Shown: positions 25,438 to 33,390 of the stretch, piece after piece
Layout of the letters: each line of letters begins with the position of its first letter
Numbering within the stretch: position 1 is the first letter of the stretch
Assembly (NCBI GenBank): GCA_963665785.1
Contig: OY762456.1
Coordinates: forward strand, 310,001-374,000
Source: UBA7455 sp026713185
GTDB taxonomy: Bacteria; Pseudomonadota; Gammaproteobacteria; Pseudomonadales; Azotimanducaceae
Direction: 5' to 3'
DNA length: 64,000 nucleotides
Translations under genes and position numbers: made by a program
The notes under the pieces: model-generated
What the model was told of the DNA's origin: nothing
The model's database searches: none
What the model saw: only the letters and a program-made list of their open reading frames with translations

Positions 25438-25989
25438 ATGAGAATTTTAGTAGCGGCTTTATTATTGTCCGGGTTTCCTATGGGCGCTTACGCAGATGGG
25501 GAAGAGGGGATAGCAGACCGCATCAGAAAAGCAGGCAACGTTTGCATCAGGGGTATTGAGTGTGTTCAGGCTGCCACACCCATTGAGTCTGTCGGAGAAG
25601 ACACAGGTGATCAGTCTGCTACTGCTATGGAATCTGTCGAGGAAGATATCGGTGATCAGACTGCTGTTGCCGTGAAGCCTGTCCCGGAAAGTATTCCAGA
25701 TCAGACTGCTGCTGTAGAGCCCGTCGCTCAAGGCATGGATCTTGTGAAAGAGAATTACGCAAAAACCTGCGGCATCTGCCATGATGCTGGTGTTGCCAAT
25801 GCACCTAAATTCGGCGATGCGGAACAATGGGCATCCAGAATCATCAAGGGTAAGGACAGACTGTACATGAGTTCCATCATCGGAATGCCGCCAGCCATGC
25901 CAGCCAGGGGCATGTGTTTCAGTTGTTCCGACGACGATTTGAAAGCACTGGTGGACTATATGGTGGAAGCGGCTACGGTAACGCCCTAG
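25438..25989 (+). CDS. cytochrome c5-like monohaem cytochrome with a repeat spacer
   Basis: ATG 25438 gives 183 residues with a signal peptide (RILVAALLLSGFPMGAYA). A spacer of about 50 residues carries three degenerate copies of a unit like SVEEDIGDQTA. The C-terminal domain has the haem site CGICH, axial Met in GMPPAMPARG and the extra cysteine pair CFSC that marks cytochrome c5. It probably carries electrons in the periplasm. Its TAG stop lies in the CTAG at the edge of the MITE-like element, so the end of the gene was set by that insertion. Confidence 0.88.
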   Translation: MRILVAALLLSGFPMGAYADGEEGIADRIRKAGNVCIRGIECVQAATPIESVGEDTGDQSATAMESVEEDIGDQTAVAVKPVPESIPDQTAAVEPVAQGMDLVKENYAKTCGICHDAGVANAPKFGDAEQWASRIIKGKDRLYMSSIIGMPPAMPARGMCFSCSDDDLKALVDYMVEAATVTP

Positions 25990-26153
25990 AAGGCTGTCCG
26001 AGAACTTAACTGACCTACTGCGGACAAGCCTGATTGGCCATATTTTCCGCTTATTTTCGTTTAATATGTACAATATTTGCCTCAAATAACCAAAAAATAT
26101 GACTCAATCAGTCTCGTCCTCGCTACGGTCGCAGTTCTCGGACAGCCTCCTAG
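25986..26153 (-). mobile_element. MITE-like element, full copy 2 (168 bp)
   Basis: Inverted ends ctagaaggctgtccgagaac (25986-26005) and gttctcggacagcctcctag (26134-26153). Reversed, it matches the copy at 5317 almost base for base. It sits between two converging genes, and the CTAG at each edge provides the TAG stop of each: cytochrome c5 at 25987-25989 and comM at 26152-26150. CTAG may be a target duplication, but being its own complement it could equally belong to the ends. Confidence 0.9.
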
Positions 26154-27676
26154 ATCATGCCGGCAGTCTGATAACGATCCAGTTTCCTGAATCCCAGTGC
26201 CTCCGTCAGATGCATCGTTGAAATGGATACCTGTCCGTCTATGTCCGCAATGGTACGGGCAACCTTGAGAATCTTGTAATACCCTCGAGCGGACAGGCCC
26301 AGGGTCATCATGGCGGTGTCAAGCAGTTTCTGGTCATGATCCTCAAGAGTACAGTGCTCATCTATATCCCTGTTGGAGAGTTCGGAATTGAGCTTGCGGC
26401 TTCTCGCCATCATTATTGCGTGTGCGGTGTTCACTTGTTTTAAAGCCTGATCGTGTTCTTCGTCTTTGGGTGCAAATCGCGGGTCGGACAGGGTTCCCGA
26501 TGGCAGGGAGGGCACATCGATGTGTATATCAATACGGTCCAGTAAAGGACCGGACACCTTTGAACGATACCGCAATATTTTGTCATTCGTGCACTCGCAG
26601 CGATTTGTGTTATCTCCATAATAACCACAGGGGCATGGATTCATGGCTGCGACGAGTTGGAAATTAGCAGGAAAACTGACTTGATGATGAGCCCGGCTGA
26701 TAATGATTTTTCCTGATTCCAGGGGTTCTCTCAGGACTTCCAATACATGCCGGGGGAATTCCGGTAGTTCATCCAGGAACAGAACACCATTATGAGCCAG
26801 GGAGATTTCACCAGGCTTGGGGGGATTGCCGCCACCCACAAGCGCTACGGCAGATATTGTATGGTGTGGTGTTCTGAATGGCCGGCAACCAAAGGCTTCA
26901 TTATCGAAAGAATACTTGGATACAGATTGAATCGAAGCTGTAGCCAGGGATTGATCGATGGACATGGGGGGAACCAGGGAAGGCAGCCGGCTCGCCAGCA
27001 TGGTTTTTCCGCTTCCGGGCGGACCGACAAAAATAATATTATGCCCGCCTGCGGCAGCGATAGTGAGTGCCCGCTTTGCCAAAAGTTGACCCCGAATGTC
27101 GGACAGTTCCATGCGGCTGGTTTGTCCTTTCAGACCTGTTGATGGCTGTAACGGCGGGAGCATGGTTTTTTCTTTAAGATGTCTGACGATTTCACTGAGA
27201 CTGTCCGCTCTGTAGACATTGTCGGGTTCTACCAGAGCAGCTTCCTGACTGTTGATGGTAGGGACGACAAGATTTTGTTCCGAGGCAAGATTCTGTATGG
27301 TGGCCGGCAGGATACCGTTGACGAAGCGGATATCGCCATTGAGCGCCAGTTCGCCAAGGAATACATAGCGACTGATACTGTCCACGGGTACGATTTCCAT
27401 AGCTGCCAGAATGCTGATGGCAATGGCAACATCGTATCGTCCACCGCTCTTGGGCAGGTCTGCGGGGCTCAGATTGATGGTCACTCGTTTGTTGGGCATG
27501 GAATAACCGGTGTTGATGATCGCTGATTTAACCCTGTCCTTGCTTTCCTTCACAGCAGTTTCCGGTAATCCCACGATAACGACCTGGGGCAGCCCGGTCG
27601 ATATATCCGCTTCGACGGTTATCAATGGTGCCTGTATGCCAATGGCCGCACGGGAGTAGGTTATTGCAACTGTCAT
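26150..27676 (-). CDS. comM: competence protein ComM (YifB), Mg-chelatase-like AAA+ helicase
   Basis: Branch-migration helicase that extends recombination during natural transformation. 508 residues from ATG 27676 (MTVAITYSRAAIG); ATG 27682 and a longer frame are possible. An N-terminal ChlI-like domain (1-120, with GLPQVVIVGLPETAV) leads to the AAA+ core with Walker A GPPGSGKTMLASRLP and Walker B GVLFLDELPEF. The C-terminal Mg-chelatase lid follows. The usual C-terminus is present up to KLDRYQTAGMI, and the stop comes from the MITE-like element. Together with dprA it suggests DNA uptake ability. Confidence 0.94.
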   Translation of the reverse strand: MTVAITYSRAAIGIQAPLITVEADISTGLPQVVIVGLPETAVKESKDRVKSAIINTGYSMPNKRVTINLSPADLPKSGGRYDVAIAISILAAMEIVPVDSISRYVFLGELALNGDIRFVNGILPATIQNLASEQNLVVPTINSQEAALVEPDNVYRADSLSEIVRHLKEKTMLPPLQPSTGLKGQTSRMELSDIRGQLLAKRALTIAAAGGHNIIFVGPPGSGKTMLASRLPSLVPPMSIDQSLATASIQSVSKYSFDNEAFGCRPFRTPHHTISAVALVGGGNPPKPGEISLAHNGVLFLDELPEFPRHVLEVLREPLESGKIIISRAHHQVSFPANFQLVAAMNPCPCGYYGDNTNRCECTNDKILRYRSKVSGPLLDRIDIHIDVPSLPSGTLSDPRFAPKDEEHDQALKQVNTAHAIMMARSRKLNSELSNRDIDEHCTLEDHDQKLLDTAMMTLGLSARGYYKILKVARTIADIDGQVSISTMHLTEALGFRKLDRYQTAGMI

Positions 27677-27778
27677 GGTCATGGTGCGTTGAAAACTGCA
27701 TGGCACTCTGACATATCAGCTAATCACTTGATGTAGGCTTATATCGCCTGCTATTGTCAGTGATCTCCCTGATTTAAA

Positions 27779-27795
27779 TGCACCTGTATAGTGCA
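27779..27795 (+). promoter_or_regulatory. NtrC binding site
   Basis: TGCACCTGTATAGTGCA is a 17-base dyad matching the NtrC consensus TGCACC-N5-GGTGCA at all but one position. It is centred about 105 bases upstream of the sigma54 -24 element, a normal enhancer distance. Confidence 0.75.
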
Positions 27796-27889
27796 TTTGT
27801 GATTGAGGAAAGTGCAGAGACGGAGCGTCAAGAATGTGTAATAATGGCCTGCATAACTTAACTCATTGATTTTTGAATTATTTTATAAC

Positions 27890-27906
27890 TTGGCACGGTC
27901 GATGCT
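27890..27906 (+). promoter_or_regulatory. sigma54 (-24/-12) promoter of glnK
   Basis: TTGGCACG, four bases, then ATGCT: the GG and GC dinucleotides that define the class are correctly spaced, with one mismatch in the -12 box. Transcription should start near 27918 and rise under nitrogen limitation through NtrC. Confidence 0.78.
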
Positions 27907-28136
27907 CTGAGTTTGTGGCCTGACGTAAACGATAGTTGTTTGTACATCAGAGGAAAAACTTTATCTGAGTTTCAATGAAATAGACGGAAGTAGACATAAG
28001 AACCCAACGTTTGGATTTGCTTACTCAAATATTGTGGTGGAAATATCTTTGGCCTCAAATTGGTTTTAAGGGTACCAAAGAGATTGTATTTTCGATACAT
28101 TGGGGTAATGGGACAATCCTGGAGAAGGAGACATAA

Positions 28137-28475
28137 ATGAAATTAGTCACGGCAATTATCAAGCCATTCAAACTTGATGATGTAAGGGAAGCGCTCTCGG
28201 ACATTTCTGTCCAGGGGATGACAGTAACGGAAGTGAAGGGTTTTGGCCGCCAGAAGGGGCATACTGAACTTTACCGGGGTGCGGAGTATGTGGTTGATTT
28301 CCTGCCAAAAGTAAAGATTGAGGTGGCCATAGGCGACGAAAACCTGGATGGCGTTATCGAGGCAATATCCAATATCGCCAATACCGGCAAGGTGGGAGAC
28401 GGCAAGATTTTTGTAACGCCACTCGACGATGTCGTGCGTATCCGGACTGGGGAAACCGGCAACGAAGCGGTTTAA
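28137..28475 (+). CDS. glnK: nitrogen regulatory protein P-II
   Basis: 112 residues, full-length P-II trimer subunit that senses 2-oxoglutarate and ATP/ADP. The T-loop has the uridylylated Tyr51 in GHTELYRGAEY, and the B-loop is NTGKVGDGKIF. An AGGAG ribosome site precedes the ATG. The sigma54/NtrC control and the nearby comM recall the comM-glnK-amtB region of Pseudomonas, which favours glnK over glnB. The ammonium transporter amtB, nearly always linked to glnK, is missing; threonine synthase follows instead. Confidence 0.9.
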   Translation: MKLVTAIIKPFKLDDVREALSDISVQGMTVTEVKGFGRQKGHTELYRGAEYVVDFLPKVKIEVAIGDENLDGVIEAISNIANTGKVGDGKIFVTPLDDVVRIRTGETGNEAV

Positions 28476-28636
28476 CAGGTTTCTTGAAATCGTGAAGGGT
28501 ACGCAGGCGCCCTTCAATTCCTATTGATCGCTATCCTGCGAGATTCGCCCCAACTTCAAACCAGACTGGGAAGCTGTAAAGTTCTGTAAAGGGTTACTGT
28601 TGTTTAATTCTTCATCTTCTTTGTCGAACTGATCAG

Positions 28637-30007
28637 ATGGAATATCAAAGCACCCGAGGTAAAGTATCTGGATTGACTTTCAAAGAGGCTGTCATGATGG
28701 GTCTTGCCCTGGATGGTGGTCTTCTGGTTCCTCAATCCATACCTGATGTGTCAAATCAGTTGTCAAACTGGAGGGGCCTGGACTATCAGGATCTGGCATT
28801 TGCCATCATGCGGCTTTACATGAATGACATTGCTGACGATGTCCTGAAATCGTTAATCAACAAGAGTTACGCAACCTTCGATGATCCGCTTGTAACACCG
28901 GTCAATCCCGTCGGAGACATTCATGTTCTGGAACTCTTCCATGGTCCGACGCTGGCGTTTAAAGATGTGGCGCTGCAGTTTCTGGGTAATTTGTTCGAAG
29001 TCATCCTTGAGGATGAAGACAGCCACTTGAATATTCTGGGTGCTACCAGTGGAGATACGGGGAGTGCCGCGATTGCCGGTGTCAGGGGCAAGGAGCGTAT
29101 CAGGATCTTTATTCTATATCCGGAAGGAAAGACCAGTCCGCTACAGGAACGGCAGATGACAACCGTTCTGGACGACAATATTCACAACATTGCCCTGCAG
29201 GGAAGTTTTGACGACTGTCAGACGCTGATGAAGTCCATTTTTTCCGATCTCGAATTTAAACGGAAGAATCGACTGGGTGCGGTAAACTCGGTTAACTGGG
29301 CCAGGGTACTGGCTCAGATTGTCTACTATTTCCACGCCTGGTATCAGCTTGGATGTCCGGAGAAATTCAATGTTTCTGTACCCACTGGGAACTTTGGCAA
29401 TATTTTTTCCGGGTTTGTTGCAAAACGAATGGGTTTGCCGATCCACAGGTTAATACTGGCTACCAACAGTAATGATATTCTCGCCCGGTTCTTCAATTCC
29501 GGTCGATACAGGCCGGGAGATGTACAGTCCAGCGAAAGCCCTGCCATGGACATTCAGGTCGCCAGCAATTTTGAACGCTATCTGTTTTACAAACTGGGCC
29601 AATCCGGTTCCAGGGTTACGGAATTCATGGACGACTTTGTGCGAAAAAGGTCGGTTAAGATCAACTACAACACCCGAAAACTGGATGCAGACTTTATTTC
29701 AGCATCCGCAACCGATGAAGAGACCATAAAAACCATCAAAAAGTACCATGAACAATATGATTACCTGGTTGATCCCCACACAGCGGTTGGTATTCATGTG
29801 GGTACGGCATTGCATACTGACAACATTCCATTATTGTGTCTGTCTACGGCTTATCCAGCAAAATTTGAAAATGCCATGAATCTGGCGCTGCCTGGAGTAG
29901 AAGTGACTCATCCTGCGTTGGCAGGGTTATTGGATCTGCCGGAACGTAAAGAGATCATGCCGGTTGATGAGGCGGCGGTCAGACAATATCTGGTTGAGCA
30001 TACATGA
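28637..30007 (+). CDS. thrC: threonine synthase
   Basis: 456 residues. It converts O-phosphohomoserine to threonine with pyridoxal phosphate. The PLP-binding Lys lies in GPTLAFKDVALQF, with the phosphate-binding loops LGATSGDTGSAAI and VPTGNFGNIFSG. The N-terminal MEYQSTRGKVSGLTFKEAV is typical of the enteric/pseudomonad class. Homoserine kinase, the previous enzyme, is 18 kb away rather than in an operon. A 16-base remnant of the MITE end lies just after the stop. Confidence 0.96.
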   Translation: MEYQSTRGKVSGLTFKEAVMMGLALDGGLLVPQSIPDVSNQLSNWRGLDYQDLAFAIMRLYMNDIADDVLKSLINKSYATFDDPLVTPVNPVGDIHVLELFHGPTLAFKDVALQFLGNLFEVILEDEDSHLNILGATSGDTGSAAIAGVRGKERIRIFILYPEGKTSPLQERQMTTVLDDNIHNIALQGSFDDCQTLMKSIFSDLEFKRKNRLGAVNSVNWARVLAQIVYYFHAWYQLGCPEKFNVSVPTGNFGNIFSGFVAKRMGLPIHRLILATNSNDILARFFNSGRYRPGDVQSSESPAMDIQVASNFERYLFYKLGQSGSRVTEFMDDFVRKRSVKINYNTRKLDADFISASATDEETIKTIKKYHEQYDYLVDPHTAVGIHVGTALHTDNIPLLCLSTAYPAKFENAMNLALPGVEVTHPALAGLLDLPERKEIMPVDEAAVRQYLVEHT

Positions 30008-30026
30008 CAACTGTCAGTATGACCTG

Positions 30027-30042
30027 GGAGGCTGTCCGAGAA
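30027..30042 (+). repeat. solo end of the MITE-like element
   Basis: ggaggctgtccgagaa matches 16 bases of the element's terminal repeat exactly, 20 bases after the thrC stop. Nothing else of the element is recognisable here, so it is a deletion remnant or a chance survivor of excision. Confidence 0.65.
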
Positions 30043-30111
30043 GATGCGCCCTACATACCTGCCTTCGAAAGACGGAATTTTGCGGCGTGATGGTGATGAA
30101 GTTCCAGGGCA

Positions 30112-30810
30112 TCAAGCTGGATAATCAATGATCGTGCCGACTGCGTCCGTGAGGTCACGAACGTGATTAATGGTTACGTCCGCTGTGGTCATTCCCGGTT
30201 CGCGTTGTCCATTATTTACCCAGATGGTATGCAGGCCAAGATTGTTGGCAGCGTCAATATCCAACACCGGATTATCACCGACATAGATCATTTCATCGGG
30301 TAAAACCTGAGTATAGGACAGAGCATGTTCAAATAAGTCGGGTTCCGGTTTTGGGGCGCCAACCTGTTCCGCCGAGAACGAAAAGGAAAAGTAAGGCCGA
30401 AGTCCAAGTCGATCTATATCCGCATTACCGTTGGTTAATGCACCAAGAACGAATCGGTCAGATAGCTCTACAATCGCTTCCATGGCGCCTTCATGGAATT
30501 CAATTTCATTTCTGGCCGCAAGGAAGACATCCATGGCTTCATTGGAGAGATAAGCTGCATCGGTCTTGCCAAGGCCACTCAGTAGCATCGCTCTCTCTAT
30601 GATGCACCGCCTTAATGCGGTGATTCGATGGAGGAGTTCCGGCATCTCTTCCAGCACCTCTTCCCTGAGAGCCCGCATTGTAGCCATGGTGTATTTCATT
30701 TCCGACAGGTTGGCAGTAAGCCATTCATCAAGCCGGGTCTCTGCCTGCTCAATAACAGGCTTTACTGCCCACAGGGTATCATCCAGATCAAAACCTATGA
30801 CTTTGATCAC
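30112..30810 (-). CDS. yigB: HAD-family phosphatase, YigB-like
   Basis: 232 residues. Motif I is GFDLDDTLW (nucleophile and acid Asp), motif II is ALTNGNAD, the Lys is in GAPKPEPD, and motif IV is YVGDNPVLDI. In E. coli YigB dephosphorylates 5-amino-6-ribitylamino-uracil phosphate in riboflavin synthesis and also FMN. Its start overlaps the xerC stop, as in E. coli, where yigB follows xerC. It is the last gene of the operon starting at lptM/lysA. Confidence 0.88.
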   Translation of the reverse strand: MIKVIGFDLDDTLWAVKPVIEQAETRLDEWLTANLSEMKYTMATMRALREEVLEEMPELLHRITALRRCIIERAMLLSGLGKTDAAYLSNEAMDVFLAARNEIEFHEGAMEAIVELSDRFVLGALTNGNADIDRLGLRPYFSFSFSAEQVGAPKPEPDLFEHALSYTQVLPDEMIYVGDNPVLDIDAANNLGLHTIWVNNGQREPGMTTADVTINHVRDLTDAVGTIIDYPA

Positions 30811-31796
30811 TTCTGATTTCTGTCTGACGTTTGTGTTTGGGGTTCTATTATTCCGGGTTCCTGTTTTTTGGGCTCTTGTTTTCTGGATCGGGGATGTGCC
30901 TTGTCATAAACATCAGCCAAATGCTGGAAATCAAGGTGTGTGTAGATCTGCGTTGTACTGATATCGGCATGTCCCAACAGTTCCTGTACGGCTCTCAGGT
31001 CCCCGGAAGATTCCAGCAGGTGGCTGGCAAATGAATGGCGCAGCATGTGCGGGTGGACGTTACCCGAGACTTGCTGATGACGTGTCCAGTGTCGAATACG
31101 GGTCTGGACATTCCGGGGGCTGATGCGAGTCCCGCGTTCACTGATGAACAGGGCTGAAGGGTCAGGGCTGGACCTGCATTTATCGGGTATTTTCCTGCGG
31201 ATGTCCAGCCACGCTGCCAGTGCATCTTCAGCCTTTGAGCCAACAGGCAATACACGTTCCCTGTCTCCCTTGCCCCTGACTTTGATGTTGCCTTCTTCAA
31301 TATTGAAGTCGTCAATGTCTGCACCTACCAGTTCAGCAAGTCGCAGGCCGGAGGAATAGAGCAATTCCAGTATTGCCTTGTCCCGGATGCCATGCCATTT
31401 TGAACTTTTCATATCCAGCAGTTGATTCATCTGGTCTGCATCCAGGGTACCCGGAAGTTTTCGTGTCGATTTTGGTGCTGATAGCCCCTGTGCCGGATTG
31501 TGCTTCACCAGCCCCTCACGGTTCAGAAAATTGTAAAAAGTACGGACAGAGGAAAGAAAGCGCTGTAGAGACCGGCCCGAAAGCCCAAGACGACGGCCGG
31601 ATGCGAGATATTGTCGAAGATGATGTGGTGCAAGCCGCTCCCAGTTTTCAATATCCATCTGCTCACAGAAGCCTGTCAGTGATCTGATATCTCTGGCATA
31701 CGCCTTTACAGTATTGGGTGAGAGATTCCTTTCATATTCCAGGTGTCGAAGGAAATCGTGCAGCCATGTTAGTTGATTCTCAGCCGCTTTGTGCAT
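30807..31796 (-). CDS. xerC: site-specific tyrosine recombinase XerC
   Basis: Resolves chromosome dimers at dif together with XerD. 329 residues: an N-terminal SAM-like DNA-binding domain (about 8-95), then the catalytic domain with Arg in SGLRLAELVG, Lys in KVRGKGDRERV, HMLRHSF, GHADIS and the nucleophile Tyr in TQIYTHLD. The C-terminus is longer than usual, with a hydrophilic tail containing RKQEPKKQEPG. Some 25 residues follow the conserved KAHPR end. The gene overlaps yigB by four bases and follows DUF484 closely, which is the conserved arrangement. Confidence 0.94.
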   Translation of the reverse strand: MHKAAENQLTWLHDFLRHLEYERNLSPNTVKAYARDIRSLTGFCEQMDIENWERLAPHHLRQYLASGRRLGLSGRSLQRFLSSVRTFYNFLNREGLVKHNPAQGLSAPKSTRKLPGTLDADQMNQLLDMKSSKWHGIRDKAILELLYSSGLRLAELVGADIDDFNIEEGNIKVRGKGDRERVLPVGSKAEDALAAWLDIRRKIPDKCRSSPDPSALFISERGTRISPRNVQTRIRHWTRHQQVSGNVHPHMLRHSFASHLLESSGDLRAVQELLGHADISTTQIYTHLDFQHLADVYDKAHPRSRKQEPKKQEPGIIEPQTQTSDRNQK

Positions 31797-31804
31797 TTCG
31801 ATGG

Positions 31805-32494
31805 TTACGATTTAAGGTGTTTAGGCAGTAACAGCGCCAGTATATCTGCAAGAAAGTCGATGAATACCGTGCCATGTGATGGTTTAAAGTAATCCAGTTT
31901 GTTGCTGCCAATCGCCAGCAGGGCAATCAGTTTATCGGTGCGGATGGTGAGAACTGCTGCTGATCTTACCTTAATGCTGGCTTGTCGGAACAGATAATCC
32001 TGCTCTGCCGGTCTGAGGCTGCCCAGGGTTGGTTTCTTCGACCGCATCAGCGCTCCGATATGTTCCTGGGCACTGTTTTCGGTAACGACGATGGTGCAAT
32101 GGTTAATTTCTTCTGGTTTGGAATCAAATAAAATCAGGCTGTAAGCCGAGCAGTCGAAATCCATGGTCAGACAATTTTCTATCTCATTGAAAAATGTGTC
32201 CCTGTCATTGCTTGCCAGCAAGCCCAATAGCAGCGAACGGCATTTTTCAAAAGTAGCATTGTTTTTTTCGGCGATTTCAAACAGCTCATTGAGTTTGAGC
32301 CGGGATCTTAAGTTCTTTTCCCGCAGTACTCTGACCTGTCGTTCCACCAGAGAGATGGACCTGCTGTCATCCTGCCTGATAGCCATCTTTTGCAGTAATT
32401 GATCCCGGTTCTGGAAAAAGTCCGGATGTTGCTCCAGGTACTCGGCGATGTGCTCCGGACTGAGCATGATGTTGTTTTTATTTTGCTCACTCAT
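31805..32494 (-). CDS. DUF484 protein (YigA), GAF-like
   Basis: 229 residues from ATG 32494, whose ATGA overlaps the dapF stop; the longer upstream frame lies inside dapF and is not used. The protein begins MSEQNKNNIMLSPEHIAEYL with a helical region that has coiled-coil character (about 50-85), then a GAF-like domain (about 90-225) with LTIRTDKLIALLAIGS. The function is unknown in the family. The place between dapF and xerC is strongly conserved, which supports the call. Confidence 0.88.
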   Translation of the reverse strand: MSEQNKNNIMLSPEHIAEYLEQHPDFFQNRDQLLQKMAIRQDDSRSISLVERQVRVLREKNLRSRLKLNELFEIAEKNNATFEKCRSLLLGLLASNDRDTFFNEIENCLTMDFDCSAYSLILFDSKPEEINHCTIVVTENSAQEHIGALMRSKKPTLGSLRPAEQDYLFRQASIKVRSAAVLTIRTDKLIALLAIGSNKLDYFKPSHGTVFIDFLADILALLLPKHLKS

Positions 32495-33381
32495 GCAGGA
32501 AACCTCCCTTCGAATACTCGACAGGTAGACCCCGTCATGAATATGTCGGAATCCTTTCCGGCCCATTTGATCTGTAAATTGCCTCCAGGCAGATTGACCT
32601 TGACGTCTGCATCGAGAAGTCCCTGCAATCTGCCTGCAACCACTGACGCACAAGCCCCGGTACCGCAGGCTCTTGTTTCTCCAACACCACGTTCAAAAAC
32701 CCTGAGAGCGATTTCATGGGTTGAAATGACTTGCATGAATCCGACATTGACACGCTCGGGAAATCGCTCGTGTGTTTCGATTAATGACCCCAGTGTCTTC
32801 ACCGGTGCAGTAGAAATGTTGTCGACTCTGATGACAGCATGGGGGTTACCAACATTGACGACAGTCATCCTGATGGATTCTTCAGTTTTATGCCGATTGG
32901 CGGAACAGTCAATCCCTGTTGCATGGATGTGGTCTTCCACGTGTGGAATGGCGAGATTATAAGTGACGCAGGTGCTGTCTGCCAGAAATGGAATGTTTTC
33001 CGGTTCAAGTCTGGGACTGCCCATATTAACGGTGATATTGCCGTTATTTTCAAACCTGCAATGGATGCAACCCGTGTTGGTTTCCAGTGTAAGTTGATTT
33101 TTGGTCGTCAGACCACGGTCACGGACGAATCGTGCAAGACAACGTACACCGTTGCCGCATTGACCCACTTCGGAACCATCAGCATTATAGATTCGATAGT
33201 GAAAATCAGCGTCGGGATTTAGAGGCGGTCCTACGGTAAGCAACTGATCAAACCCGATTCCCTGTCGACGGTCTGCCAATTGACGAATTTTATTTTCACT
33301 TAATCTGAAGTTTTGAGATACCAGATCAAGAAGCACAAAGTCGTTGCCGAGGGCGTGCATTTTGGTGAATCTTAATAGCAT
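32491..33381 (-). CDS. dapF: diaminopimelate epimerase
   Basis: 296 residues. It interconverts LL- and meso-diaminopimelate for peptidoglycan and lysine. The two catalytic cysteines lie in QCGNGVRCLARF and ETRACGTGACAS, in the two mirror-image halves of the fold. The start MLLRFTKMHALGNDF is standard. Only nine bases separate it from lysA, which uses its product, and its stop overlaps the DUF484 start. Confidence 0.96.
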   Translation of the reverse strand: MLLRFTKMHALGNDFVLLDLVSQNFRLSENKIRQLADRRQGIGFDQLLTVGPPLNPDADFHYRIYNADGSEVGQCGNGVRCLARFVRDRGLTTKNQLTLETNTGCIHCRFENNGNITVNMGSPRLEPENIPFLADSTCVTYNLAIPHVEDHIHATGIDCSANRHKTEESIRMTVVNVGNPHAVIRVDNISTAPVKTLGSLIETHERFPERVNVGFMQVISTHEIALRVFERGVGETRACGTGACASVVAGRLQGLLDADVKVNLPGGNLQIKWAGKDSDIFMTGSTCRVFEGRFPA

Positions 33382-33390
33382 GTTGTTAGA

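Larger units (their letters stand above)
27677..28136. other. regulatory gap between comM and glnK
   Basis: About 460 bases, A+T-rich, with no gene. It holds an NtrC-type site, a sigma54 promoter and a 5' leader of about 220 bases ahead of glnK. Nothing else was recognised in the leader. Confidence 0.7.
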
